DNA of 64,000 bases, taken from positions 18,828,932-18,892,931 of the forward strand of contig NC_044016.1 of NCBI RefSeq assembly GCF_900496995.4, in the 5' to 3' direction. Below the pieces are notes generated by a model, which did no database searches, was not told the DNA's origin, and was given only the letters and a program-made list of their open reading frames with translations. The translations under genes and the position numbers were made by a program. The DNA comes from Aquila chrysaetos chrysaetos (lineage: Eukaryota; Chordata; Aves; Accipitriformes; Accipitridae). The first letter of the stretch is position 1. Each line of letters opens with the position of its first letter. Positions 24,508 to 39,700 of the stretch are shown here, in pieces.

Positions 24508-27504
24508 GAAAGCCACAGTGTAATACTGAATGACGAACATGATATTATGCACAGTTCATTAGAAATTATTGCTGTCTGAACTAATCTAGGATGGACAGTC
24601 CTAGACAATGCTGTGTTAAGTATATAGATTATTATTGTTTCCTGACATGTAATGCTAAACAGAGCCATTAAGCAAAGTTAGACAGGGCATGTGTGGAACC
24701 ATTTGCATATTCTTTTGAAAAGCAAAATAAGTCTACACTGAATTTTCACCATCTGGCAAACCAGAAAACTGTCAACATTTAACAGCACTGTCAACCCACT
24801 GTAGAATGAATTACGGAGATATAAGATGGTGGAAGCAACACCATTATCATTTGCTGGGAAGTTTTACTCCTGAGCAGAAAAAAGAGATGGTTTGCCCATA
24901 GCAGGAACTCATGTGGCAGGGACTCTATGACAGAAGTATCAGTCTAAAACAGAAGAATAATAATTCATTGTCTTGTTGAGACGTATTTGTTGTTGCTTTT
25001 GTTGAACACAGAAGACAATATTGCAAAGATGCTCAAAGGAATTCACAAGATGTGGATGTTTTTCTGACCTTTCATCAGCTTCATTATACAAGATCATTGA
25101 ACTTCTTGCCATAGGTGCTTCCTCCTCTTCTCTTCTTAGTCATAAAATGCTTCTTGGAACCACACAAGAACATGAATGATCATATTGCAAAAGACATAAC
25201 ACTGCCAATATTTTTATCACTTGTGTTAGAAGAATATCAGGCATATTAATTAAGACATTCTACAGAGAAGCTATAAAACAACCCAATGCACTTACAGCTT
25301 AGTTTATTGCAGTATATAGTGGGTCAACTAGATCATAAACAAGGAAAGATCAATTGTAGCTGTTGGGAGTTATATTCAAACTTGGATAAAGTTCTGGGGC
25401 AATGAGACTTTTCCAGGAATTTATTAGGCTAAGTTCCATGTGAGAGTGAATTGAGTAGCTTTATTGAAGTCAGCTGAGTTTTATCAGTAGCAGCCAATGG
25501 AGAACTGAAGCCAGGTAATATAATGAACTTTCAGCTCAGGTGTGTGTCTAGCTGCTGAGTTTGGGAGTGCAGCAATTTTATGATTCTACAGAAAAGTAGG
25601 GTATTGGTAAGTAGTGCTTTTAATAACAATTTTTCTGGGCAGTCAGGGGGTCAGAAGAGTGTGATGATGTCTCTGTGTTGTGTTATAGGTACTGTTGAGG
25701 ACATGTGGCAGGGGTCATGAGGCAGTTGGTATTGTATGTCTATATCTAGGCACTGTGTTTAGCTAGAGAAGTGTAACATGCTCCCAGCAAGGGGGGAACA
25801 CTAGTGTATTCTCTAAGAATTTGTAGAAAAACTATCAGGTAGATTAATCAACTTACTAACAGGAGGTGAAGAGCATTAGCCTTCACAGTTGAACATGTGA
25901 TGCTGACTTGTAAATTTCAAGTTTTGCCTTTTTAAGGAAACCAGACTCAATGTACTTTGCTAAATGTAAGCTCAGTTCCCTTATGTGACTTAATCTCACT
26001 GGGGAATGGTGAATAAGTGTGGTGGGGAGCAGGCTCAAGGCCCTAAAGTGACTTTAAAATAAAAATCTTTTGAGCTTTCTCAGCTCCAAATGTCAGGTGG
26101 AAGGGACCTTGCTGGTGCTGCTGATTCCCATAGTGTGTCACACACAAACACATATGCAGAACATAGGCAAAACTCCCAAGAGAGCTGGTACAAGACACAC
26201 CAGAACCCCATGCAAGGCAGCAGTCTGAAAGAGCCCAGCCCTTCTTCGCTCCTGGGCTCACTTATGTGCCTGTTCAGTGAGTAAACAATTGTTGGAAGCT
26301 GAACTGGAATAACTTTGGGTTTTCTGAGGGGGCAGGGTAGGAAGACAATTTTTTTCCTGTCAGCTCATACTGAAACTCTCTATTTTGGCATTTTCTTAGA
26401 GTTTTAGGTTTGCCTAATAAAGATGAATGCAGGGAGGAGGGCAGTGTTTAGCTCACTTGCCTCTCCTTTACCAGCCAAACAAGCAGTTTTCCCTAGTCCT
26501 TTTCTGAAAGTAGGCTAGCCAGAGGCCAAGTTATTCTTAAAATAGCTACACCTTTGGAGACTTACCCTTTCTCTAAGTTATAAGAGAGTGTGAGAGAGTT
26601 AATGCCTTTGAGGAAGAAGTAGAGTAGAAAAACATGCTTTCATGTAGGAGGCTGAGTAAACAATTACTCAGTCACCCTGTCCCTCACTTTCCTACATCCA
26701 AGTGCAGTTTCTTTATGCCTTCTCCACCAGGCTGGTAAAGGTTTGCAGCAAATCTTCAATGGATAGCTTGCAGTTGTGACCATTTATTATATGAAAAATT
26801 TATTTCAAAATGAAATGTCTTTCAAAGTGTTGTGTTACAACAGTAGAGTTCTTCAGTCTTTCCTCCCTCCTCCAACACCTTGCAGAATATAATTGTAAGC
26901 AATTTCAGCCACATCTTATTCCAGTTACCAGGGAATAAGCTGTTCACTTTCTCCATTTGCCTAGTCCTGCTACAGTGTTTCTAGTCACCAGTTTTTCTCC
27001 CCCAATATGTTGAAGTAAAGCAGCAATGGTAAAGGAAGAAGAAAGGTGGAAGAAGTATGCTGTATACTTGAAATGAGGTGATTTCTTGTTCTGGTCAAGA
27101 GGAAACAGAATGATCTGTACATGTTTAAGACTAATAAATATTAGTCTTATTAAATATTAGTCTTATTTATTTAAGAGCAATTTTGAACAGGGGTTATTCT
27201 TGCAGCAAGCAAGAATAATGGGTGAGGATATCCTCTCTGGGCTGATATTAACCAGGAGGAATGCCAATATCTGGCATTACAGATAAGTGTAACTTGCAGG
27301 AGGGAAGAGAATTGGGCCTGGAGTTACTTGTGCTGACAACAACTGTATGCAGTGTCCCAGGTAGGAGCTCATACTGAGGCCAATGGCCACAGGACAAAGG
27401 GAAGGCTGAAAGCTAAGGAGCTGAAGTATGACTCTACTTTGAAATATGGTTGTGAAACCAGCACTTTCTCATGCAACATTTTGCCAGTTGATATTTTACA
27501 GAGT
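24508..27504. other. Host DNA without a recognisable gene
   Basis: No gene or young repeat recognised apart from a small palindrome at 27127-27148. The sequence is AT-rich and unique-looking. Confidence 0.55.
27127..27148. repeat. Perfect 10-bp inverted repeat
   Basis: AAGACTAATA and TATTAGTCTT are separated by two A. Half of the palindrome (aaatattagtctta) is then repeated directly about 16 bp further on. It may form a cruciform or reflect templated slippage; no function is implied. Confidence 0.75.
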
Positions 27505-27715
27505 GATTGAGGTTCGAAGAGACTTCTGGAGTTCATCTGGTCTAGCCCTGCCCTGCTCAAGCAGGCTGTCCAGGACCATGTCCAGATGGTTTTTGAACAT
27601 CTCCAGGGATGGAGACTCCACAACCTTTCTGGACAGCCTGTACTAGTGCTAGGTCATCCTCACAGTGAAAAAGTGTTTCCTAGTGTTCAGATGAAGCCTC
27701 CTGTCTGCTCTGACT
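27505..27715 (-). mobile_element. CR1 LINE 3' fragment (antisense)
   Basis: The plus strand carries the typical reverse complement of avian CR1 3' sequence: ggttcgaagagacttctgga, then ctggtctagccctgccctgctc, then a run through catctccagggatggagact and ccacaacctttctggacagc to a ctcacagtgaaaaagtgttt region. The fragment is 5' truncated and diverged. The terminal CR1 tail repeats are not preserved at the left edge. Confidence 0.8.
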
Positions 27716-30700
27716 TCAATAGCAAAAATTGACCAAGATGCCCCAGAAAGTAAATTCTGAGACATAAGACTATCAAGGAGCTCAGTGGGGCTTGTCTTAA
27801 AATCCTTTGTCCAAGACACTTCCTCCATATGGCAAGTAGTCCAGAGGGAAGGCTTCCTTCCTATCCTTCACTTGTACTAGCATTAAGGGATAGGGGTTAT
27901 AACCTCTTCAAGATACCACCATTAAGAAATACAATATTACTGTCTGGGTTCTTGGAGACACATCTTCTCCTAATGAGCTTCTAATTCTCTGTCATACTTA
28001 AAGTAAAAAGCTCAGTAAACAATCTAACATTACCCAGTGCTGCCTGTCCACAGCAACCACTGGATGTCAAAGCTTTTTTGAAAAGCTATTTGCCTGTACT
28101 CACAGTGAGTTTATTACATTGCATTGCATTCTAAATATGCACCTTGAGGTTTGAAGCACTTGTTGCTTTGCAAAAACTGGCCAGGGACTGGGTCCTGCTT
28201 GGCTTTTGCTTCTGCTGTGGTATCCAGCCTCAGTTCTGCCCACTCCTTATTCTGAGTGGCTTGGACCTGGCATCTCTCATCACTGGCCTATGCTTGGTGT
28301 TTGTTTCAGGCAAGATCTGTTTTCTGTCAAATTCACCATGCACCATTAGCTATGGTGAAATGCCAAGGTCTAACCCATATATTTCCATATATTTCAACTA
28401 TCACATAAACCGTCTTTGAGAAAACACTATTGCACTGATTAAGGGGTTATACAATGCTCATAAATCTTCTGCTTCTCAGTTTGCACTTGATAAATTGGGC
28501 TTGGCCATAGTTGGAGAGGCAGATGACTGCCAAATGCAAAATACCCATCCTGAAGGCAACATCTAGGGCATGGAGTTGAAGGTGGCCAAAATCATAATTC
28601 ATGCAAAATAATCTCCTCGGATGCTCCAGCTTTTGTAGCCAATTCCTACAATACTGCCAGTTTGTTTAACTGTAAGTAGCAATGCACATTTTGCTAAATC
28701 AAGCTCCAGACAAGGCAGCTGGGGACTGGAGGAAACTTCTAATGTATCTCTTTCTCTGGCAGTCCTGTGAGCAACCCAGCCAGGCTGACAATAGACCAGC
28801 AGACTTGCTTACTGTTGTATGTATGCACAAGAAATAAAACTTGTTCTGGTAGTCCTGCAAGAGGACAGTCTTATCTATATGTCCTTCTCCTTTTTGACTC
28901 TAGTGAGCATGACCCCAGGCGTAGCAAACAACTTCACTGCTTTTCTCAAAGGCAGCAAATTAGAAGATCACAGAATATTGGGAGTGACAGGAAAGTTTGG
29001 GTTTTTTTTTTATGACCATTTCTGATGAGAATTACAAGGCCCCTGATAATTTAGCAAGTAAAAGAAATCTAACCTTATACCTAGTCTCTTCCTGGAACTC
29101 ACTAATTTCTTTAAGTGAAAGTGACATTTTTCATGAAGCAGTGTAAGATCCTTCTTTCTTTCCTTTTGCAATAGTATAGGTGAGAGGACAGACCCTCCGC
29201 AAAATATCTCAGGCCAATGAAACACTTCTTTTGTATCTAGTGACTAACCTTGTCCAAGCTTTTGTATGCTGTCTGTAACAGAGGATTTGTGCATAGCAAA
29301 AACTTTTAAAGTGAATCCTCAGTTCCTTTCCCTTGTGTCCTCTGCTGAGCCTCAGTATTGTTCCTCTCTTCACATTATGGGCTACAAGATTAACAGTATC
29401 CCGCATTCCCTTCATCATGGAAACAAATATTCTGGGTTTTTCTGTCAGTTGTGCCTGGTCAGAGTAGTATCAGTGTATATTGCAACAGATTACTTTAACT
29501 TTGCTTGCATGGTTTCCTGCATGAGGCACCTCTATTGCCTCTTGCAAGCACTCAAATTGTCAGTGTAATATAAAAAGCACTGCAGTAGAACAAGAACAAG
29601 TTGTCATTTCTGGCCAATTTGGATATGTGAGCTAGGTTCCGGTGGCTGGGCTGTTTGTTCATGTGCATCTCCTTTGGGGAAAACACCAAAGTATATGACT
29701 CATGGCAGGACAAAGACAGTGATATGCATGTCCAATATGCTCAGTACAGTTGGAGCAAGAATTCTCTTTCAGTAATGTGCTTAGGAGGAGATTTTTGATT
29801 TCACAATTCAAACATGAGAATCTGGCTTTCTGAAACAGAATTTCAGAATTCCCTAAGAACAGTAAACAGTTGCATCCAAAACAGCAGTATGTCATACATG
29901 TTTGATTCCTTGCCGAACACATCTGTTTTTTCACATGAAGGTGCTCTCCAGGACAATCCTGTGCCTTATTTTGATGCCTATTAAAAGCTGTCCTAGTATA
30001 GTATCTTGCAGTCTCATGGGAATCTCTAGGTGAAATGTGGTGCATGAGAACAGCTTTTAAGTGAAGTTGAGAATTCAGTAGATTGAGTTTGGGTTCAGAT
30101 TTTAGGATCAAAAAACAGACTAAATCATTGTCACAGCTTAATAAGTGAGAATATTTATTAGCACCTTGCTAGACTATACCACTATATATGAAGACTTGCA
30201 GAATTTCTGGATTTGTCCAAATTCTTCCCTTTTACAACTCTTATGCTGTCAGATGGCTATACCTCATGAGGGATCTTCCTAACAGTTTAACAGAGCTCTA
30301 CAGCCCTGTATTCTCACCCCTAGAATCCTGCTGAGCCCTGCAGGTTGCCATTACCAAAGTCAGAAATGGAAGAGCTGAGTCATACTTGAAAAGCAGAAAA
30401 TCCTGGAGATGCTGACTTAGGTGTTATAACAGCTAAGAGGTGGTCAATGTCTTTAAGAAGTGAAAGGATCATGCACACTTATGTTCTGCTAAACTCCTTT
30501 GATAAACTAAAATGCACTATGCAAAACTGCAGTTTGAGGTGAAAGCAGCATCATTCTTCCAGAAGAGAACCTGAGAACAAAGCACAATCCCATCCTAAGG
30601 GAAATGCTGTGCTTCTAGCCTTTGTTTAGGCTTGTTTATTGACAGGGATTTGCGCTGAAAGCAAAGGAAGAATCAATGCATGCAGTTCTGGGTTGGCTTG

Positions 30701-33700
30701 CTGTGTTAATATCTGCAGTAGTGACTAATGTCTGTTGTCGCTTATTCCCACAAGGAATAACATCCCAGCCAGTGAATTCTGAGATAGTACCAGGAAGCCT
30801 TTGGCACTCCATGTTCAAACAGTTTGGCATTTTCTGTACTAGCAGTGAATACAATACCCCTAAATTTCATTTTGACCCAGCTTGGAAAAAGTGAAATGAG
30901 CCCAGAATGGCCAACTGTTTCCAGGCTTGTACTTTGTCCCTGAGTACCATCACTCTACTGAGATTTGAGATTGTTTTTAATGCATCTGTCAACATGTTCA
31001 GCTGAGATGAATGTTAACTGGATCTATTAAAGGCAGTATTACTGATCCATTTCATCAGAGTTGATCCAAACTCCAAAGGTGATACAGAATAACCAATGTT
31101 TTCCCAACAGTCCACATAGGCTGTTGTATAAATTGTCAGGTAGAACATTTCTGCACTTTCCTCCCCAGAAATTTAAACCCCATACCATTGTCAAATCTTC
31201 CCCACATTAACATTGATTATACGTGTGATAGTGTCTTCTAATTCAAGCACATGACCTGCCTCCATCTCATGCTTCATTTCTAAAAAGGATCTGGGAGCCC
31301 TCAATTTTTTTCTGTCATTCTTAGCACCTTCACAGAAACAAACACTGTTGCCTCAGGCTTTGGGCACTGGTCAGATACTGGGGATGCTGAACAGGTGATT
31401 GGACTTGTTCTCCCTTATTTTAGCTCTGTGGTTCCTAACGAAGCTAGCTGATCCACAGAACAGTATGTGCTCATGAAGTTGTGCAAGGTGGATTAATTCA
31501 TGGGGAGGAATATGGATGCCTCAATGCAAAGTTTTCTCTTCTTCCATTAGTGACCCTTAAAGAGACTTCCTAAGCCTTTGAAACCAACCTAACATATTAA
31601 GTTTAATTTATTATTATTTTAGTAGATTATTATTCCAGATTATTAAAATACTTTGAATTTTAAAAAAAAAGAATCCTGGAATAACAAGGAGGCTCATTTG
31701 TAAACTCGGCGTGAGGGTAGGGCAGCCCCTCATCTTTGTTTTTGAAACAAAATTACCTTGCAGCACTGTTTGCTAATGCTTACCTCTTATCATGACAAAG
31801 CTTAAGTGAGCCCATGGTTGTGCTCCTGTCTGCTGAGATGGATACAGAACAGAGATGGATGATTCTTCTCTCAAAAAAAGAGTGAAATCATAGTGGCCCG
31901 CTGTTATTGTACTCTTTTGTAAGAATGAGAGCGCTGGGAATAAATTTAGGATATAATATTAGGATATAATTTCAAACAAATTCATTTCATCTTGTTTGCA
32001 AGATCATCTTATTAAATTCAGCTGGAGGAAAATTTCCCTCTTTTCCCCAAAAGGAGTTATTTCAAAACATTCATATAGTCCTGTAACATTTACACAGTGC
32101 TCTACACTGCTGACATGCTTCTTACCTGGGTGAGTAGAGACAAGAGAAATACATGGATGATGAGCCATTACTGATGAAAAGGAAGGAGAGAAATGAAGCA
32201 GAATGATTAAGGAGGAGCAGAGCACTGAGCTATGGGCAAACTGGGGCTGAACCTGGAGGGAAGTTACTGCAGAACATAGAGGAGGAAAGCTAAATTATTT
32301 GCATGTGAGAAAGAATGAGAAAGCAGATCAACAAAGCATTGTAAACATGGGAAGAGCAGATGTCTAATTAACCTAATATATTTTTATTTCTTTTTTTTTT
32401 TTTTACAGCAAAGTCATTCCTAAATGTCTCTACAGAAGTGTGAGCTATTTGCCAGGAAACACTGCTAGTTAAATTAATGTAGCAGTGACATTATGTTTAG
32501 AGACAATAGAGGCCCAGTTATCTTCTTGAATACACCCACTTAAATCAGCTGAAATCAGAATTACATGCTATGGTAAAAACTATGCAAAGAAGGAAAGCAA
32601 GCCCTGGGTCTGTGCTGCTTAGGAATTACTTCCACCGTGCAAGGATAAAGAGAGTGTGGCCTCTGCTGTATACGGACTCAGAGTGCAGGAGGGAGATCTC
32701 ACTCATCTTGTCACCTATCTGCTGTGTTATACCTGAAATTACAAAAGTATTTTAGGCCTAAACTTGATCAGAAGCCCTGTTTTATCACAAGTGAGGCTAT
32801 AGCTCAGAGTAAGGAATTACTAGAGAGCTTTTTATATATAATATGACTTCACACATTTCCAATATATAGTGTAATTTGGAAATTATAATGTAGGGTCTCC
32901 TGGCCTTTTTCACACAGAAAATTCAAACTAAACCCTGAATGCTTGCTTGCATTAAAGGCTGCCTAAGAATCCGATAACACTGCCAGCTTACACAGGCTGA
33001 GGATATAGTCAAATCACTTGTATTAAAGGTGGATTGCAAAAGATGAGGTATTTGTACCACAGGTCTGTGTGAACAGTATTTAAAAAGTTGGTTGCATTCA
33101 TGCAGTTGGCTGCCTGTCACTTGTGAATTGAATTTTGTTGGGTTGAGTTCCTTCAACATGATTGTTTCTTGCATCAAGCCTCTTATGCTCTATGGACTTC
33201 TTTCTCACTGAAGTCAGTGAGATTAGTAAAATCCAGGGAATGAGAATGCCTGAAATCTTCATGGTACTCCAGATGGAGATTTAGTTTCCCTTTTCCACAG
33301 AGAGAGACAATTTGTACATGTTGATACATCAGGATCTGTGGAGAGTTAGACAAAGCATTCAGTTTTCACTCCCTTTAAGTGTATTGTCTCCAAGGGCTAC
33401 TTTCTTATGTTTTAAGAGCTTCAAAAAATGTTGGAGGTCTCTTCTGGATTTTGTTACATTGGCTCAGAGATTCTACTTAGAGAAAGTGGAAACAAAATGG
33501 TTAAATTATTGAAGTGGATGTGTCTATTGCTTTGAGACTGAGGAAAAATAAATAATTTGTATACATAACTTCAGTGTCCCCTACCCCCCAAGAATAGCTG
33601 TAATATAAAACCAGAAAGTTGTTTTCTGAAGACCTGGGACAGACTTACTATTTAAGCCAGTGGGGTAGTCCCCAGGTGGATCCAAGATTCCTGATGCTAG

Positions 33701-36700
33701 AAAACACTTGTATTGGAGAACCTTGTCTTTAATAAAGCTCCAGTTCCCTAAAGCCCTACAGAGCCAGACTCAAGAGTTTCAAAGCAGCACATTACCTGTA
33801 TGAAGAGGTCTTCTTTAATAACATGAAGATGGGATTAAGTATATATTACTGCTTTTTCTTAAAAACACTCAAAGTCAAAAATCCATCATCCATTTGAAAT
33901 GGTTCATTCTTTCTTACAAAGGATCTTGATATGTCCAGCATCACAAAGAGGTGAAGGCTAGATGTATCTGGGAGGGGTGTTGGCTGGGTAGGATTGTTTG
34001 AGACCAGGTACAGTTGGAGGCACAGGATGGTCAAGGATGAAAATCTCCTCTCAAATTTGGTTGAGAGAGATGACAACATTTGTGGCCATTCACATACACA
34101 TACAGAACTTACATTCCCTGCTTCCCTCCTGCCCTGCCTAAGTAGGTGCAGGCTTATGGGTGTTGCCACGCGGACTACCTGCTCAAGAGCTGCCACGCTC
34201 CTTTACTTGCTGTCATCAGGTTAAGTATATGGTACCAAATAATAACTGAAGAAGACGGACATCTATATTTGTAAAAGGTAAACCTTGTGTGAAAGGTGTT
34301 GCTCTTTCTAACTATGAACAGTGAAGGGGGTGGGAAAAGTCAATTTTTCCCTATAAAGGAAGATAGGTAACATTGCACCTATCCTAAAGCAAGGATAGAG
34401 GTGACTTGGTGTTGTAATTCCTGAAAGCATAAGGTTATACTTTACTCCCCCTGGCTGCTACCACATCTTTCTCATCCTCTTGCTGTCTGAGTCATATTAA
34501 ATGAAGTATCAAATAAAATTCATGATCTGACCTAACTGCCTCCCTCTATCTAAGGGGTTGCAATGAAAGGCGTCCATATCAGGATCCAAAAAGAGCTAAG
34601 GAGGGAGTGAATTTATGGAAAGCATATCTGCCTCATTAGGGATATTAATGTGAAGGAAAAGCACATTTATTTGGAAGGCACAGTGCTGGAGCAGATGCTG
34701 TGGGCAGGAGGGGAAAATGTTTGGCCAGAGCAAAAGCTGTCACCACAGAAGGAAAAGGAGAGAGAAACAATCTTTCACACTTAGCAAAGGATGCAGGAAG
34801 ACCAGGGACCTTTCTGCCTTCTGCAGGAGAATTGTCTTTAAAAATAAAAAAAAAAAAAAAAGATAAAATATTTTCATTCAAGGTTTTAGAGCCCTGTGGC
34901 TCTTTTTGTCTTCATCTCTGGCTGAATAAATATAGACCATCTACCCTCTCTGACACAGGTGTTAGGTGAAACGTATTTGGCACCCATTGCTTCCTGCTGT
35001 TATGTTGCTCTCATTTGCACCTATCCAGTTTGCCAATGAGTCTGCAGCATGTACTGCTAGCTGGCAGGGTTTGCCAGTCCCCTTGCTATTGGAAATAAAA
35101 TACAGAAGAGGGAGTGACAGTCTTCTCTGTATATCTGGGTTCATCTGATGTCACTGATGTTTAGAAACCAATGTGTTTGGCAGATGTGGTTGAAAAAGAA
35201 TGCTCTACCCTGCAGTTCCTCAGACATTATTTCTAATAGATATTCTTGGGGCTGCCTGGGCTAATGTTCTCCATGTATCCTGGAGTATAGCAGCACAGTG
35301 GTTATTCTAACCTTTATTTCTGGGAAGTCTCATAACTATGATCTCTGAATACTCAGCAGCAAATGAACTATGATGAGGAATCCAAGAGCTATCTACAGGG
35401 CACTTTATCTCTGGTATCTCCTTACAGTGTTTTGCTGCTGAGTTATTAGTGGATTTTTTTTATATCAGTGCTGCTGATGAAGGTGAACTAAGTCACTGAC
35501 TTCTTGACCAAAAGCACATTAATATCTTCTTTTCTACATGGTAGCTCATGATTGAATGAAGCCACTTCATTGAAATTGAAGATTGAATGGTTTAGGCAAA
35601 TGAATTGAAATAATCCAGGGAATTTTCAAAGGAGAATGGAACTAAACTGTATTAGTGTGATCAAAAAGGTCTTACGTTGAGTAATATATAACTGAAATGA
35701 GTCAAATGTCAGTCAGTGTTGTTTGGGCATCTGTAAACTTCATCATAGGTTCACTCCTTGGGAAGTTTTGACACAAACCCAGCTTTGATGTAATGCTCAG
35801 GGGTCAAGCTTCCAGAGGCAATTCAGGCAGATTCAGCATAAGGGGAGGTGGTGAGTGGTGAGGCCACTCCAGAAATGAATCTAATCTCATTTAAGTTATT
35901 TTTAGGAAAAAAATTCAGGGTCATTGTGTGGGAGAAATTTGTGGTGTTGCTGCTATGCAAATCTTTTGCTAGTATCTGCCATGTGTTACCATCTCTTATC
36001 TGGAACAGATCAAGAACATTAACTTGGAAAGAAAATTGAAAGAAGCATTTTGTGATGAGAAAAACATGGTTACTGAGGGCTTTTTTTAGAATGACATAAT
36101 TTTTCATACACATTTTAAAATGAAGAAAACCATTGCTAATTATTTTATAAAAACTTTAATGCAAATGTGTAAAAGCACCGTTCAAACATGTAAAACAAAA
36201 TGTTCTACAGGGAAACAAATTATAAAGTAGTCTTGACCTGCTAACTTAGGTCTTAAATGCCTGTCTTGTTCAGTTTGGGATCTCAATAACACTGCAGTAA
36301 AGGTAGAGCAATCATATAGCCAACAGAGGACAGGTAGAACAGAGAGGTGAGTTGAAGAGACTCGAGGTCAGCAGGGTAAATGCAAATTCTGCCTGAGCAA
36401 CACAGAGGTAGCTTTCTGGGGCCAGAGACTTTCAAATGATTGTAAATTTGTGTCTGAATAGGTCAGGTAAATACTAAGTTTAGAGGCACTCTTCTGAACC
36501 CCAGTACATAACAGGGAATAGGATCATTATAGTATAGCTTTTGCTTTCAGTTTAATCATACCTAGATTTGTGACTCTGAGGGCTGGTTTGTGTCACACTG
36601 GATAGCATTGGCTGGACAATGTGGGGTCTTAGAGCTGGAGCTAGAAGTGCCGCCCCCCCCCCCCCCCCCCCCCCCCCCTTTGGAGTACTGTAGAGCTTTG

Positions 36701-39700
36701 GGACTGGGGCTGGGAGTATTTTATGTGTTGGGACTGAGAAGCATCCACATGCTGTGAGGAGCTATGTGGCAAGAGATGGCATTCCTCATATGTAAAGGAC
36801 GCTAGAAGAGAGGATACACTGAAGGGCTGGTCTTTCCCTGATATTTATCCACATGTGCTTAGTCTCAGGCAGCTGCTTTTGTAAGGACATGAGCTTTCAT
36901 TGAGCTTGTGTGGCCACTAACTAAATCATATTGTTAATTCTGGAGAAGATACTGGAGTGAGTGGAGTGATGGGGAGCACTGGTGAATTCAGCAGGCCTTA
37001 TCCAGCATCTGAGCCTGACAGTCTTCTACTGTGTGTTTGTCCACAGCTCTGGAGTTGAATCTTGCTGTGCCATTCTGTCTCCTGTATGTAAGTCCTCACA
37101 GCTATTTTTTTTTCCCCTTTGCATGTAGGCTGCTGCTTGATCTCTCTCCCTGCACTGCCTTTCCTTTTGTACAGACAGCCAGGAAGGATGAGGGGAACAG
37201 GCAGAGAGTTACCTATGGGGCAGAGGAAGCAGAGTAGATCTTACTGGAAAGTGCAGCATAAATAAAAGTAAAATCATGCCATTTATACTTCAGGGCAGAC
37301 ATAGTAGGGGCTGGTGTTCAGCACACAGTCCCAGACCCAATGCAGGTGGTACCTGTAAAACTCATGAACGTGATGGCTTTGAGGATTGTTTTGAAACCAA
37401 AGTCCCTATTTATTGCAAGTTGCATGTGTCTCAGAGCAGTTCATAATAAGTTGTAGCTGTTGACTGGGGTCTGGCCCTGCATGCTCCTCAGATGATGTCT
37501 CTGATTGTAAAGGGCTTCCCCTTTCAGGGGGATTTGGCAGTGTCTGTGCCTTTGGCTGGGGAGCACTGGCTGGAAAGGCTCTGCTTCCATTTTGCTCACA
37601 GTTCTTAATCATTGCCTGTGATGTGACTGTTTGGTCATGGGCAGCTGTGTGCAGGCCTTTCCAGGCACATTAAGCAGCCAAATGCTTTCCATGGCTTCAT
37701 AAACTGTTCCACACAGGCAGCTATCAGTGTAAAGAAAATAACATTCGGGTGCAAGCAAGTGAGGACAGACTCTGTAGTTTAATAAAATATTGCTTATACT
37801 GCAACACTCAACAAGCTTCTAAACTCATGTTGAAAAACACTTCCTGTTTTTCCTGGCCTTTCTGTTCACTTGCAGCTTTTCAGTAAGTGGAGTGTGGCAT
37901 CCAGGTGTTCCAGCACATCCTCTCTGATGGTGGGCAGCACTGGGAATTTTGGAAGAGTTTCCAGAAACCATAGAGATGTGATATAATCTTGCAGTTCCTA
38001 TAGTCTCCTGAACTTTCAGAAACTGGCTTAAGCCTGAAAGTAACAGATTTTGTGTCTTGCAGTTGTCTTTCCCTTCTTCCTTCCACATACCTCCTTTAAA
38101 AAGCAGCTGTTATAATTCTGGATATTTTTGCTATGCATAATTTCCCCCTTTGAATCCAGTCTGAATCTTGGCATGTTGGCAATGAGTTCCCCAGCCTGAC
38201 TTCACACTGCATGAGCAATGCTCCTTTGTCTTTTTTCCACCTTTCAGCTTCCTTTGTTCTCACCCTGTGAGACAGGGAGACTGGATGCTCCCAGCCCCCT
38301 TTTTCAGGCTGTGCACGGTTCTATAAATTCTTTCTTTCCTTTTTTCACTAGTTTCCCAGTCCAGGTCTTTTGTATTTTTTTATTGGATAATAGCTTTTTT
38401 CACTAAGCAATTGCTCATTTTTATCACTATTCTGAGTCTCTTCTACTTAAGAGATGTCTTACTTGGATGGTGTGACCATCACACACAGTACTCCAGGGAA
38501 GGCTGTGCTGTTACTTGCTGCTCTAAATTCCCTGTCTAACAGAGACTTAATAGCCTATAGAAGATAAACAAAGGAGTTTAGAATTGGATGTGACCCAGAA
38601 AGCTGGATCTAAGCACCTTTAAGCTTCAGGGAAGCCTGGATCCAGATCAGAGGGGTTTTAGCTCATATTTGGAGTATAGTCAGCAATTACTTCCATGACT
38701 GCTGAACCCAAGCAAAACTTTAGCAGAGGGTTATGTGTAGCTCCTTTAATCTACTTTGGAAAACTGCCCATTCCTGTGCTAGTCAAAGACTGAGGAATTG
38801 AAAAGGTCACCTAAAGCCACCTCTGCCTCCTTAGCTCTTGCAGGGAAGACAACTTGCTGCACTAGCAGAACCATCCATTTGCTTTTCTTGTGCATGCTTA
38901 CCCCTCTTGCACTGCCTACAATTCCTGTGTTGTGCCAGTCCCCTTGATTTCTAAACGGTGCTGGAGGATTAGAGACCTCCTGAGTACCTGTGCCCAGCCT
39001 CCTGTGAAGAAATATCCTCTTTCTGAACCTTTGTGTCACCATGTGTATGTAAGTGAAATGGTCGAGAGAAACTAATGTTCAGATCTGGACATGCTTTGTT
39101 TTCTTCATGAATAAAATTATCTAGAAGGAGCATGAACCTCCCAACTGGAACTGTGAAACCTCCAGGAATAGAATATTGTAAAGAAATGGTAAGGTTGGAC
39201 TGGTGTGAAATACAAGATGTCAGAAATGGAAGCTCAAACGTTACTGAAAAATATTTTTGTTCCTTGCTAAATTTTTCAGTTAAAGCCCCACAACTCAGGG
39301 TTGAGGTGAGGTGGTGAGCTGATCCTGCTGGGATCTAGCAAAAGAGAACACCTGCTTCTCAGCTCTGACTTTGAAGTATTGACAGGAATTTGCTTTTGCC
39401 TCCCCTCCCCCTTTTTCTTCTCCTCTTTGAAAAATGTGTCCCCTGCTGAGGAGTTGTGGTTAGTTGCAGGATGTCCATATTCTTATTGCTGACACTTTTC
39501 GTATAAGTAAGAGCAAAGCATTGGTCTTATAGCTGAGAGACTGATTTATGCTATAGTCTTCCACCCTACAATTTCAGTCAGAAAACTGTAGTGTGTGTGG
39601 AAGGGCATGGTGTTTACCATGTTTACCATGTTGCCTGTTTAGGCAAGGGCTGTTGGTAGTTGAAACTGGAATTTTCAATGTTGCCAGAAAATGTATGTGA

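Noticed and set aside
32391..32408. Splice acceptor (pyrimidine tract plus ACAG)
   Set aside because: The tract is a simple poly-T, and no exon-like open sequence or donor follows.
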